From the NCBI GenBank assembly GCA_019235885.1, contig JAFAKB010000091.1, positions 32,379 through 96,378 on the forward strand: DNA of 64,000 bases, given 5' to 3'. This DNA is from Candidatus Eremiobacterota bacterium. Lineage in GTDB: Bacteria > Vulcanimicrobiota > Vulcanimicrobiia > Vulcanimicrobiales > Vulcanimicrobiaceae. Below are positions 16,352 to 24,526 of the stretch, piece after piece. The notes under the pieces were generated by a model, which saw only the letters and a program-made list of their open reading frames with translations, did no database searches and was not told the origin of the DNA. Both the position numbers and the translations under genes were made by a program. Position 1 is the stretch's first letter. The number at the start of each line of letters is the position of its first letter.

Positions 16352-17557
16352 GTGGCCGACGACGTCCTGCAGCCGCCGATGCTCACCCCGCCCGAACCGG
16401 TCGCGCCGGTCGCGGCCTCCGACGCGCTCGGCAAGGTTCCGGTGCCGGCCGGCGAGCGCGCGCAGCTCGACGCGAACGCCGCCGCGCTCGCCAAGGAGCT
16501 GGCGTCGCTCTCTCCTGACAGCGAGGCGTACAAAGAAAAGCTGCGCGCGCTCGAAGCGCTCGCGACCGGCGAGATCACCCGCTCCGCGAACGTGGCGAAC
16601 CGGATGCTCGAGCGCCCGACGCGCGCGATGGCCGCGCTCGACGAAGGCTCGCCGGTCGCCAAGACGCTGCTCGACCTGCGCGGGACGGTCGAGCGGCTCG
16701 ACCCGGCGCGCCAAGGCGATCTGTTCTCGCCGCGCAAGCTGCTCGGCGTCTTGCCGTTCGGCAACAAGCTGCGCGACTATTTCCGCGGCTACGAGTCCTC
16801 GCAGACGCACCTCAACGCGATCATCGAGGCGCTGCGCCGCGGCAAGGACGAGCTGCTGCGCGACAACGGCGCGATCGAGGCCGAGAAGGCCACGATGTGG
16901 ACGCTGATGGGCGAGCTCGAGAAGCACGGCTACCTCGCGCGCGCGCTCGGCGACGCGGTCGAGCGCGAGGTCGCGCAGATCGAAGTCTCGGATCCCGAGC
17001 GCGCCAAAACGCTGCGCGAAGACGTGCTCTTCACCGCGCGCCAGAAGGAGCAGGACATCGCGACCCAGCTCGCGGTGAACGTGCAGGGCTACATGGCGCT
17101 CGACTTGATCAAGCGCAACAACGCGGAACTGGTCAAAGGCGTCGACCGCGCGACGACGACGACGGTCGCGGCGCTGCGCACCGCGGTGATCACCGCGCAA
17201 GCGGTCGCGAACCAGAAGCTTGTCCTCGACCAGATCACCGCGCTGCAGTCGACCACTTCGGACCTGATCGTCTCGACCTCGAAGCTGCTGCGCTCGAACG
17301 CGACGCGCATCCAAGAAGGCGCCGCGAGCGCGACGGTCGACGTCGAGAAGCTCAAGGAAGCGTTCGCGAACGTCCGCGCGACGATCGACGGGATGGCCGA
17401 CTACCGCAGCAAGGCGCTCGTCTCGATGGAGCGCACCGTCGACGCGCTCAACGCCGAGGTCGGCAAAGCCAAGCAATACCTCGCGACGCGCCGCGATCTC
17501 GGCGTGCTCGAGAGCGGAGAGCCGCAGCGCGTCCTGACGGACAACGGGGGACTTTAG
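16352..17557 (+). CDS. toxic anion resistance protein TelA family
   Basis: 401 aa, the usual TelA length. A Pro-rich N-terminus is followed by long helices. Family-like segments include 'LLGVLPFGNKLRDYFRGYES' near residue 132, 'DELLRDNGAIEAEKATMWTL', 'RQKEQDIATQLAVNVQGYMA' and 'IKRNNAELVKGVDRATTTTV' near 255. TelA proteins are linked to tellurite and antibiotic tolerance; the biochemical activity is not established. It starts at a GTG 1 nt after the preceding stop and ends convergently against the oxygenase gene with a few bases of overlap. Confidence 0.88.
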   Translation: MADDVLQPPMLTPPEPVAPVAASDALGKVPVPAGERAQLDANAAALAKELASLSPDSEAYKEKLRALEALATGEITRSANVANRMLERPTRAMAALDEGSPVAKTLLDLRGTVERLDPARQGDLFSPRKLLGVLPFGNKLRDYFRGYESSQTHLNAIIEALRRGKDELLRDNGAIEAEKATMWTLMGELEKHGYLARALGDAVEREVAQIEVSDPERAKTLREDVLFTARQKEQDIATQLAVNVQGYMALDLIKRNNAELVKGVDRATTTTVAALRTAVITAQAVANQKLVLDQITALQSTTSDLIVSTSKLLRSNATRIQEGAASATVDVEKLKEAFANVRATIDGMADYRSKALVSMERTVDALNAEVGKAKQYLATRRDLGVLESGEPQRVLTDNGGL

Positions 17558-18078
17558 TGGGACGCCGCCTCCGCGCGCGGTCCGAGCCAGAACGTGAAGA
17601 CGTACTTCTCGCCCTCCTTCACCGGCTCGGCGCGGTGCGGAACGAACGGTGGGAAGCTCAGCGCGTACCCGGTTCTCGGCGCGACCGTCACGCCGGCTGT
17701 CGTGAAGGTCGTCTCCCCGCCGTCGAAATCGTCGTTCAAGTAGAGGACGAAGCTGCGCTTGCGCCATTCCGACGGCGCGTCGATCGCATCGACGTGCGTG
17801 TAGAAGAACCCGCCCGGCACGTAGCGCACGAGCTGGATCTCGCCCGCGGCCAGGCTGCGAGCACGCGCGTCGCCGTGCGCCGCCGCGCGGTCGCGGATGA
17901 CGGTGCACGCGCGCGCCGCCTCGTCCGGCAAATCGCGCTCGTGGAGCAGCGACGCGTTGCGGACCGCCGGGTTGACCACCGCTTCGGCGCCCGGCGCGGC
18001 GTAGAGCGGCGCATCGCGCCACCGCGTGCTGCGGCAAACGGCGTCGACGATCCGCGCGCACGCGCTCGGCGAAAGCAT
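17554..18078 (-). CDS. 2OG-Fe(II) oxygenase (prolyl-4-hydroxylase-like)
   Basis: 174 aa. The double-stranded beta-helix motifs are visible: HxD in 'FFYTHVDAIDAP' near residue 95, 'SFVLYLNDDFDGGETTF', and a distal His in 'FPPFVPHRAEPV' followed by a basic residue in 'GEKYVFTFWLG'. These supply the iron ligands and the 2-oxoglutarate contact. The substrate is unknown; the fold resembles prolyl-4-hydroxylase/PKHD enzymes that act on peptidyl residues. It is downstream of fur on the same strand, with a 29-nt gap. Confidence 0.85.
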   Translation of the reverse strand: MLSPSACARIVDAVCRSTRWRDAPLYAAPGAEAVVNPAVRNASLLHERDLPDEAARACTVIRDRAAAHGDARARSLAAGEIQLVRYVPGGFFYTHVDAIDAPSEWRKRSFVLYLNDDFDGGETTFTTAGVTVAPRTGYALSFPPFVPHRAEPVKEGEKYVFTFWLGPRAEAASH

Positions 18079-18107
18079 CTCGACGAGCTCGACCCGTTCG
18101 GTCAGTT

Positions 18108-18548
18108 TCAGCTGAGCCCGATCCCGTTGCGCGCGAGGCCCGCGCAGCGCGCGCAGCGCCCGGTGATCACGAGCGCCGCGTCGACGCCGCTGTACCGGTG
18201 GTCTTGCGCGACCGCCAGCGCGATCGCCGGAACCTGCGGCGCGGGGACGTTCACGATCTCGCCGCAGGCCAGGCAGACGAGGTGATGGTGCTTGTCGAGC
18301 GCGGCTTCGTAGCGCGCCGCGCCGCCGTGCGCGAAGACTTGAACCAGCCCGATCGCGCGCAGGATGTCAAGCGTGCGGTAGATCGTGCCGAGGCTGACCG
18401 CCGGCAGCTCGGCGCGGACGCGCTCGTGGATCGCCTCCGCGGTCAGGTGCGCGCCGTCTTCGAGCGCGCGCAGGATCGCGGCCCGCTGCTTGGTGAGGCG
18501 ATAACGCGTCTGAAGGAGTCCTGCATCGACACCCTTGCCGTCGTTCAC
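18108..18548 (-). CDS. Fur-family metal/peroxide regulator
   Basis: 146 aa. The winged helix ('RLTKQRAAILRALEDGAHLT', 'SLGTIYRTLDILRAIGLVQV') is followed by 'DKHHHLVCLACGEIVNV' with the metal-binding His run and CxxC. A second CxxC in 'GRCARCAG' near the end gives a structural zinc site. The sensed signal (iron, zinc or peroxide) is not clear from the sequence. The GTG at 18548 is chosen because GGAGGG lies 6 nt upstream. The longer upstream frame lacks family similarity. Confidence 0.9.
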   Translation of the reverse strand: MNDGKGVDAGLLQTRYRLTKQRAAILRALEDGAHLTAEAIHERVRAELPAVSLGTIYRTLDILRAIGLVQVFAHGGAARYEAALDKHHHLVCLACGEIVNVPAPQVPAIALAVAQDHRYSGVDAALVITGRCARCAGLARNGIGLS

Positions 18549-18669
18549 GAAACGCCCTCCGTGCGCCCGGCCGCAAGTCCCCTTGCAAGCCGGACGACCG
18601 CAACGCCGTTTGACGCTGTCCGGCCCCCATGCTACGATCCGGGGGTTCTCCCCTTCCCCGGAATCCGGT

Positions 18670-19998
18670 ATGTGGAATAAGCTCAAGAGGCCGCTTCAAG
18701 CGGTCCTCCTGTTGGCTCTGGTCGGCCTCTGCGTCTGGGCGATCGTGCCCATCCAGAAGAAGATCCACCTGGGCCTCGACCTTCAGGGCGGCGCGCGCGT
18801 GCTGCTGCAGCTGGAGACGACCCCGGACGTCCCGCGGATCACCGCCGACGTCCAGAACCAGGTCGAGCTCGTCATCCAGCGGCGCGTCAACGGCCTCGGC
18901 GTCTCCGAGCCGGTGATCTCCAAAGTCGGGACCGACCGGCTGCTCGTCGAGGTCCCCGCGATCAAGAACGCCGACGAGCTGGAGCGCCTGCTCAAAGAGG
19001 CGGCCGTGCTCGAGTTCAAAATCTGTCCGCCGCAGGTGCGCAATCGCGCCGAGACCGACAAGAAGTACGCCGAGTCGATCACCGGCGCGTACAAGGACTG
19101 CGGTCCGGTCGTCTACACCGGCGCGGAGCTGAAGAGCGCCTCGCCCGGCTTCGGCCAAGGCGGCGAGCCGCAGGTGAACTTCACCACCAAGAACCCGACC
19201 AAGTTCGCGCAGCTCACGCGCGACCACATGAACGAGCTGCTCACGATCTTCCTCGACCGCAAGTACGTCAGCGCGGCGACGATCGAAGGGATCATCTCGA
19301 CCGACGGGATGATCCACGGGCAGTTCACGGAAGACCAGGTCGCGACGCTCGCCAACGAGCTGAACGCCGGCGCGCTGCCGGTTCCGCTGAAGATCATCGA
19401 GAAGGACGACGTCGGCCCGATCCTCGGCAAAGAGGATCTGCAGAAGTCGTTGGTCGCCTCGATCGTCGGGCTCTCGCTGGTGCTGCTGTTCATGATCGTC
19501 ATGTACCGGCTGCCGGGCGTCCTCGCCGACCTCGCGCTCTTCGTCTACGTGCTGATGCTGCTGGCGCTGCTCTCGGTGGCGCACGCGGTGCTCACGCTGC
19601 CGGGGATCGCGGGCTTCGTGCTCTCGATCGGCATGGCGGTCGACGCGAACGTCCTGATCTTCGAGCGTTTGAAAGAAGAGCTGTGGGCCGGGAAGTCGCT
19701 GCGCGCGGCGGTCCGCATCGGCTTCCAGCGCGCGTTCAGCTCGGTCTTCGACTCGCACTTCACCACCATCGTCGGCGCCGGCGTGCTCTACATGCTCGGC
19801 ACCGGAACGGTGAAAGGCTTCGCCTACACGCTGTTCTGGGGGACCGCGTTCTCGCTGTTCACCGCCGTCGTCATCACCCGCTTCTTCATGGACCTGGTCG
19901 TCGAGAACAACCTCGTCACCTCGAAGGCCGCGTACGGCGCCGGCGGCGAGCTCACGCCGTCCGCGACGGCGACGACAACTCCGGCGGGGGCGCGCTAG
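18670..19998 (+). CDS. secD: protein translocase subunit SecD
   Basis: 442 aa. It has an N-terminal membrane helix, 'GLDLQGGARVLLQLE' near residue 38, a periplasmic P1 domain, then 'EDLQKSLVASIVGLSLVLLF' and the membrane half with 'GIAGFVLSIGMAVDANVLIF' near 325, typical of SecD. It uses the proton motive force to help complete export through SecYEG. It is somewhat shorter than enterobacterial SecD (about 615 aa), as in many non-proteobacteria. The secF start follows its stop codon without a gap. fur is divergent upstream. Confidence 0.95.
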   Translation: MWNKLKRPLQAVLLLALVGLCVWAIVPIQKKIHLGLDLQGGARVLLQLETTPDVPRITADVQNQVELVIQRRVNGLGVSEPVISKVGTDRLLVEVPAIKNADELERLLKEAAVLEFKICPPQVRNRAETDKKYAESITGAYKDCGPVVYTGAELKSASPGFGQGGEPQVNFTTKNPTKFAQLTRDHMNELLTIFLDRKYVSAATIEGIISTDGMIHGQFTEDQVATLANELNAGALPVPLKIIEKDDVGPILGKEDLQKSLVASIVGLSLVLLFMIVMYRLPGVLADLALFVYVLMLLALLSVAHAVLTLPGIAGFVLSIGMAVDANVLIFERLKEELWAGKSLRAAVRIGFQRAFSSVFDSHFTTIVGAGVLYMLGTGTVKGFAYTLFWGTAFSLFTAVVITRFFMDLVVENNLVTSKAAYGAGGELTPSATATTTPAGAR

Positions 19999-21315
19999 AT
20001 GTTCTTCCGCCGCCTCAACTGGAACGTCGTCGGCTGGTTCCGCACGGTCTCGCTGATCTCGTACGCGATCATCGCCGCGGGCCTGATCTTCATGGGCTAC
20101 CACTGGTACAAGGACGGCACCCCGCTGCGGCTGGGGCTCTCGTTCACCGGCGGTACCGACGTCACGGTGAAGTTCACGCACCCCGCGACGAAGGATCAGA
20201 TCGCCTCGGCGCTCGCCAAGGTCGAGGTCACCGATGCGCGGATCAACACGCTCTCGAAGCCCGGTGAACCGCCGGACGAGCGCTGGACGATCGAGACGCA
20301 GCACGACTTCGGCAACAACTCGGCGCCGTTCTGGAGCGCGCTGAACTCGGTCGCGCCGGTCGACCGCGCCGCCTCGTCGATCTCGACGGTCGGGCCGTCG
20401 CTCTCGCGCGAGTACCTCATCAACGCGATCAAGGCGCTGGTGATCGCGATCGCGATCCAGTTCCTCTACATCGCGTTCCGCTTCGGCTGGAACCTGATCT
20501 TCGGCTGGGTCTGCGTCCTCGCGCTGACGCGCGACTCGCTGATGATGATCGGGATCTACGCGATCCCCGGCCGCCGCGTCGACGACGCCTTCCTGGCCGC
20601 GGTCCTGACCGTCATCGGTTACTCGGTCATGGACACGATCGTCATCCTCGACCGGATCCGCGAGAACGTCAAGCTGATGGACGGCAAGCCGTTCGACGAG
20701 ATCGTCAACACCTCGATCCTGCAGACGATGACGCGCTCGGTGAACACGCTGGCGACGGTCGTCATCACGCTGGTCGCGCTGCTCGCGTTCGGCGGCGCTT
20801 CGCTGCAGAACTTCGCCTTCGCGCTGCTGGTCGGCATCTGCTCGGGCGGCTACCACTCGATCTTCTACTCGGCGCCGCTGGTCGCGGTGCTGCAGAAGCG
20901 CGTCAACGCGCGCGGCGGCCGCATCTTCGCCCGCTCCTCGCTCACCCCGCAGCCGAAGACGGTCGCGGCGGCGCGCGGCGCGGCGAGCCCGAACGCGCCG
21001 GCGCGCGACCGGGAAGCGATCGCCGCCGCCCGCCGGGCGCGGCGCGAGCTCGAGCGCCAAGGCGCCTCGCGGCGCACGACGCCACCGCCCCCGCGCTACA
21101 AGCGCACGCAGAAAGAGATCGACTACGAGAAGCTCGAGAACCGCAACTTCGGCGCCGAGCTCCCGCACAAGCCGGAGCCCGAGCCGGAAACGATCGATCC
21201 GCTGGACGCGCAGACGATGGGGCTGCACGACGAAGCCGAAGCGCTCGGCCACGAAGAGATCCGGCTGAACCTCGGCGACGAAGAGCCGGCGCCCGAACCA
21301 CAGCCCAAGAATTAA
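19999..21315 (+). CDS. secF: protein translocase subunit SecF with a long C-terminal tail
   Basis: 438 aa. SecF features are 'GLSFTGGTDVTVKF' near residue 48, 'NLIFGWVCVLALTRDSLMMI' (the D-rich SecF motif region), 'GYSVMDTIVILDRIRENVKL' near 210 and 'TSILQTMTRSVNTLATVVIT'. The canonical protein ends near residue 310. About 120 further residues form a charged, Pro/Glu-rich tail that includes 'RRTTPPPPRYKRTQKEIDYE'. It partners SecD in the inner membrane. The tail would be cytoplasmic, and its function is unknown. Confidence 0.93.
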   Translation: MFFRRLNWNVVGWFRTVSLISYAIIAAGLIFMGYHWYKDGTPLRLGLSFTGGTDVTVKFTHPATKDQIASALAKVEVTDARINTLSKPGEPPDERWTIETQHDFGNNSAPFWSALNSVAPVDRAASSISTVGPSLSREYLINAIKALVIAIAIQFLYIAFRFGWNLIFGWVCVLALTRDSLMMIGIYAIPGRRVDDAFLAAVLTVIGYSVMDTIVILDRIRENVKLMDGKPFDEIVNTSILQTMTRSVNTLATVVITLVALLAFGGASLQNFAFALLVGICSGGYHSIFYSAPLVAVLQKRVNARGGRIFARSSLTPQPKTVAAARGAASPNAPARDREAIAAARRARRELERQGASRRTTPPPPRYKRTQKEIDYEKLENRNFGAELPHKPEPEPETIDPLDAQTMGLHDEAEALGHEEIRLNLGDEEPAPEPQPKN

Positions 21316-21322
21316 GGCCGGC

Positions 21323-23278
21323 GTGCGGGAGAAGAAGCTTCCGCCGCCGACCGCTTCGGAGGCCGCGTTCGAGCGGCTCTTGGCGGAGTTCGGAACCCCG
21401 CGCGCCTCCAGCGGCACCGTCCCGGCGGAGGCGCGCGTCTTTCTCGACGACCTGTACGCGAACGCGCGCGAGTACCTCACCCGCGACCCGTACGCGACGA
21501 TCGGCGAGGCGAGCGGCTTCAACACCAAGGTCGTCGGCGTCAGCTTTGAAGGGCGCCAGGACGTCGTCGCGGCGCTGCGGCCGGGCGACGCGCTGGAGCT
21601 CCGGCGCGACCCGGAGAACCCGTACGACGCCAACGCGCTCGGGGTGTGGTTCGGAACGCTGCAGCTCGGCTTCGTCAAGCGCGAGATCGCCGCGAAGATC
21701 GCGCCCAACGCCGACGCGGGCGAACGCTACACGGCCGCGGTCACCGCGGTCACCGGCGGCGGCGCGCGCAGCTTCGGGATCAACATCTACGTCACGCGCG
21801 TGCGCAGCGCGGCGCCACGCACGGCCGCGGACCGTGCCGCGGTCTCGCGCGAGGAGGTTCTGCGCGCGCTGATCGGCGAGCAGCCGCTGCGCGGCGCGCA
21901 GCACGAGGTGCTCGCGCGCGTCGACGCCGGGCGCAACACGCTGGCGGTGCTCGGCACGGGGCGCGGCAAGTCGCTGTGCTTTCAGTACCCGGCGGCGGTG
22001 CGCGCGCTCGAGCGCGGCGAGAAGACCGTCGTGCTCTACCCGCTGCGCGCGCTGGCGAACGACCAGTACGAAGCGCTGGTACGAAGGCTCGAGCCGCTGA
22101 ACCTGCGCGTCCACCGCGCGAACGGCGCGATCGACGCCGCCGAGCGCGCCGCGCTCGAAGCGGCGCTGGAGAGCGGCGAGTGGGACGTGATCTGCGCGAC
22201 CCCGGAGTTCGTGCAGTTTCATCTCGAGCGCTTTCGCGGCGAGCGCTCGCGGCCGGCGCTGATCGTCGTCGACGAGGCGCACCATCTGTTCGAGTCGACG
22301 CACCGCCCGGCGTACCAGCGCGTCGGCGAGTCGATCGCGGCGCTGGGCAGCCCGCAAGTCCTCGCGCTCACCGCCACCGCCGGCGACGAGGCGTTCGCGA
22401 AGATCCGCGCCGCGCTGAGCATCGACGCCTGGGTGATCGACCCGACGGTGCGCGACAACCTGCACGTCGTCGACGCGCGCGGGACGACGAACAAGCTGGC
22501 GTACTTGGAGCGCTTCGTGCGCGAGGGCGAGAAGGCGATCGTGTACTGCAACTCGCGCACCGAGTCGACGAAGGTGGCGGAGAAGCTGCGCGCCCTGCGC
22601 GGGGGCGACAACGAGGTCGCGTTCTACCACGCCGGCGTCGGGAGCGCGGAGCGCGCGCAGGTCGAGCGCTGGTTCCGCGAGGGCGCGATCCGCACCGTCG
22701 TCGCGACCTCCGCGTTCGGCGAAGGGATCGACCTCCCCGACGTGCGCCACGTCTTTCTGTACCACCTCAACTTCGACTTCACCGAGTTCAACCAGCAGGC
22801 CGGCCGCGCCGGACGCGACGGCGACGACGCCTCGATCCACCTGCTCTTCGGCGTGAAGGACCGCCACCTCAACGACTTCATCCTCGAGCGCGCCGCGCCG
22901 ACACTGGAGACGCTGCGCCGCGTCTACGCCGCGATGAAGCACGTCGCGGTCGACGGCGTGCTGCGCATGACGTACGCCGACGTCGCGGCCGCGCTCGACT
23001 TCGACCGCGTCGACGGGACGACGATCTCCGCCGCGGTGCGCATTTTTACCGACGCCCATCTGGCCGAGCACGGCGAAGACGATGACGGTCGTTTCGTGCG
23101 CTTTCTGCCGGTGAGCGGGAAGGTCGACTTGACGACGAGCGAGCGGTTCGCCGAAGGCGAGGCGGAGCGCGACGCCTTCGCGCGCTTCTGCGACGTCGCG
23201 CTGACCGCGTCGCCGGAAGTGCTCGAAGCGCTGATCGACCGCCCGATCTACCCTAGCAACGTCCCGCTGCTGCGGTGA
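21323..23278 (+). CDS. HIRAN-domain RecQ-like DNA helicase
   Basis: 651 aa. Residues about 60-165 form a HIRAN domain ('VVGVSFEGRQDVVAALRPGD', 'RRDPENPYDANALGVW', 'LGFVKREIA'). The helicase motifs follow: motif I 'LGTGRGKSLCFQYP', Ia 'YPLRALANDQ', II 'VVDEAHHLF' (DEAH), III 'ALTATAG', V 'TSAFGEGIDLPDV' and VI 'QQAGRAGRDG'. This resembles RecQ, but no RQC or HRDC domain is evident. HIRAN domains bind DNA 3' ends or stalled forks, so a role in replication repair is likely. It starts at a GTG 7 nt after secF and overlaps the next gene (GTGA). Confidence 0.88.
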   Translation: MREKKLPPPTASEAAFERLLAEFGTPRASSGTVPAEARVFLDDLYANAREYLTRDPYATIGEASGFNTKVVGVSFEGRQDVVAALRPGDALELRRDPENPYDANALGVWFGTLQLGFVKREIAAKIAPNADAGERYTAAVTAVTGGGARSFGINIYVTRVRSAAPRTAADRAAVSREEVLRALIGEQPLRGAQHEVLARVDAGRNTLAVLGTGRGKSLCFQYPAAVRALERGEKTVVLYPLRALANDQYEALVRRLEPLNLRVHRANGAIDAAERAALEAALESGEWDVICATPEFVQFHLERFRGERSRPALIVVDEAHHLFESTHRPAYQRVGESIAALGSPQVLALTATAGDEAFAKIRAALSIDAWVIDPTVRDNLHVVDARGTTNKLAYLERFVREGEKAIVYCNSRTESTKVAEKLRALRGGDNEVAFYHAGVGSAERAQVERWFREGAIRTVVATSAFGEGIDLPDVRHVFLYHLNFDFTEFNQQAGRAGRDGDDASIHLLFGVKDRHLNDFILERAAPTLETLRRVYAAMKHVAVDGVLRMTYADVAAALDFDRVDGTTISAAVRIFTDAHLAEHGEDDDGRFVRFLPVSGKVDLTTSERFAEGEAERDAFARFCDVALTASPEVLEALIDRPIYPSNVPLLR

Positions 23279-24492
23279 GCGCAGGGCGAGGAACAGCTCC
23301 GGGAGCGGCGCGGCCGCTCGCGAGCGACGCCGCGTTCATCGTGCTGCTCGGCGCGCTGACGACGCTGCCGCCGCTCTCGGTCGACGTCAGCCTCCCGGGG
23401 CTGCCGGTGATCGGCCGCGCGCTCGGCGCTTCGGGCACGACCATGCAGCACTCGCTCGCGGTGTTCGTGTTCGCGTTCGGCGCGGGACAACTCATCGTCG
23501 GCGCGCTCTCCGACCGCTACGGACGCCGGCCGGTGCTACTGGCGGGACTCGCGCTGTTCACGCTCGCCGGCGTTGCGTGCACGTTCGCACCGAGCGGTGC
23601 GGCGCTGGTCGTCGCACGGTTCGTGCAGGGGCTGGGCGCGTGCGCGGGGACGACGAGCGCGCGCGCGATCGTGCAGGACGTCGCGCCGAACCGCGAGCGC
23701 GCGACGACGCTGCAGGCGTACGTCAGCGCGGTGACCGCGGTCGCGCCGATCGTCGCGCCGCTCCTCGGCGCGGCGATCCTGGCCGTCGCGGGCTGGCGCT
23801 GGCTGTACGGCGTGCTCGTCGTCGCCGGGATCGCGCTGAGCGCGGCGGTCGCGCTGAGGCTGCCGGAAACCGCGCCGGGCTCGCGCGGGAGCCGTCGTGC
23901 CGCCTATGCGCGCGTGCTGCGACTGCCGCGGACGATCCCGCTCGCGCTGTTCGTCGGGTGCGCGTTCGGCGGATACTTCACGCTGATCAGCGGCTCGCCG
24001 TTCGCGCTCGTCACGCAAATGCATCTCGCCAGCACCCCGTACGCGGTCGCGTTCGCGATCAACGCGTGCGCGCTGCTCGCCGGCTCGTTCACCGCGGGAC
24101 GCCTCGTGCGGCGCGTCGCGGCCGAACGGCTTTTCGCGAGCGGCGTCGTCCTGCTCGTCGCGGCGAGCGCCCTCGCCTGCGCGCTCGACGCGTTCCACCC
24201 GACGCCGGCCGGATTCGTCGCGACGTTCGCGCTGTTCGCGTTCGCGTTCGGGATCGCGAACCCGAACGCATATGCCGCCGCGCTCCACGACGCCGGGCCG
24301 GATGCGGGGACGCTCGCGGGTATCCTCGGCGCCGCGCAGATGCTCGGCGGCGCCGTCGTCTCGGCGATCGCCGCCGCGCTGCCGCTCGCGCCGGGCACGG
24401 GGATCGGCGCCGTCGTGCTGTGCGCCTCCCTCGCCGCCGCCGCGGCGTACGCGAGCTCGCGTCGCAGGAGCGAATCCCGGCAAGGCGCATAG
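23275..24492 (+). CDS. Bcr/CflA-family multidrug efflux MFS transporter
   Basis: 405 aa with about 12 membrane segments. Drug:H+ antiporter-1 features are present: 'LPPLSVDVSLPGLPVIGRAL' near residue 30, 'GQLIVGALSDRYGRRPVLLA' (motif A) near 72, and a Gly/Pro-rich helix 5 ('YVSAVTAVAPIVAPLLGAAI', motif C). It would export drugs or toxic metabolites across the inner membrane. The GTG start overlaps the helicase stop, so both are in the sec-helicase transcription unit or a read-through of it. Confidence 0.9.
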   Translation: MSAGRGTAPGAARPLASDAAFIVLLGALTTLPPLSVDVSLPGLPVIGRALGASGTTMQHSLAVFVFAFGAGQLIVGALSDRYGRRPVLLAGLALFTLAGVACTFAPSGAALVVARFVQGLGACAGTTSARAIVQDVAPNRERATTLQAYVSAVTAVAPIVAPLLGAAILAVAGWRWLYGVLVVAGIALSAAVALRLPETAPGSRGSRRAAYARVLRLPRTIPLALFVGCAFGGYFTLISGSPFALVTQMHLASTPYAVAFAINACALLAGSFTAGRLVRRVAAERLFASGVVLLVAASALACALDAFHPTPAGFVATFALFAFAFGIANPNAYAAALHDAGPDAGTLAGILGAAQMLGGAVVSAIAAALPLAPGTGIGAVVLCASLAAAAAYASSRRRSESRQGA

Positions 24493-24526
24493 AGCCTGGC
24501 AGGGACCCGCTGGGGAGGAAGATCGC

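Noticed and set aside
18367..21708. Very long minus-strand open frame (over 1000 codons) opposite secD/secF
   Set aside because: High GC leaves few stops in antisense frames. Composition is Arg/Asp/Val-rich with no domains, and secD/secF on the other strand are unmistakable.
20942..23071. Long minus-strand frame opposite the helicase
   Set aside because: No motifs, Arg/Glu/Val-rich, antisense to a complete helicase.
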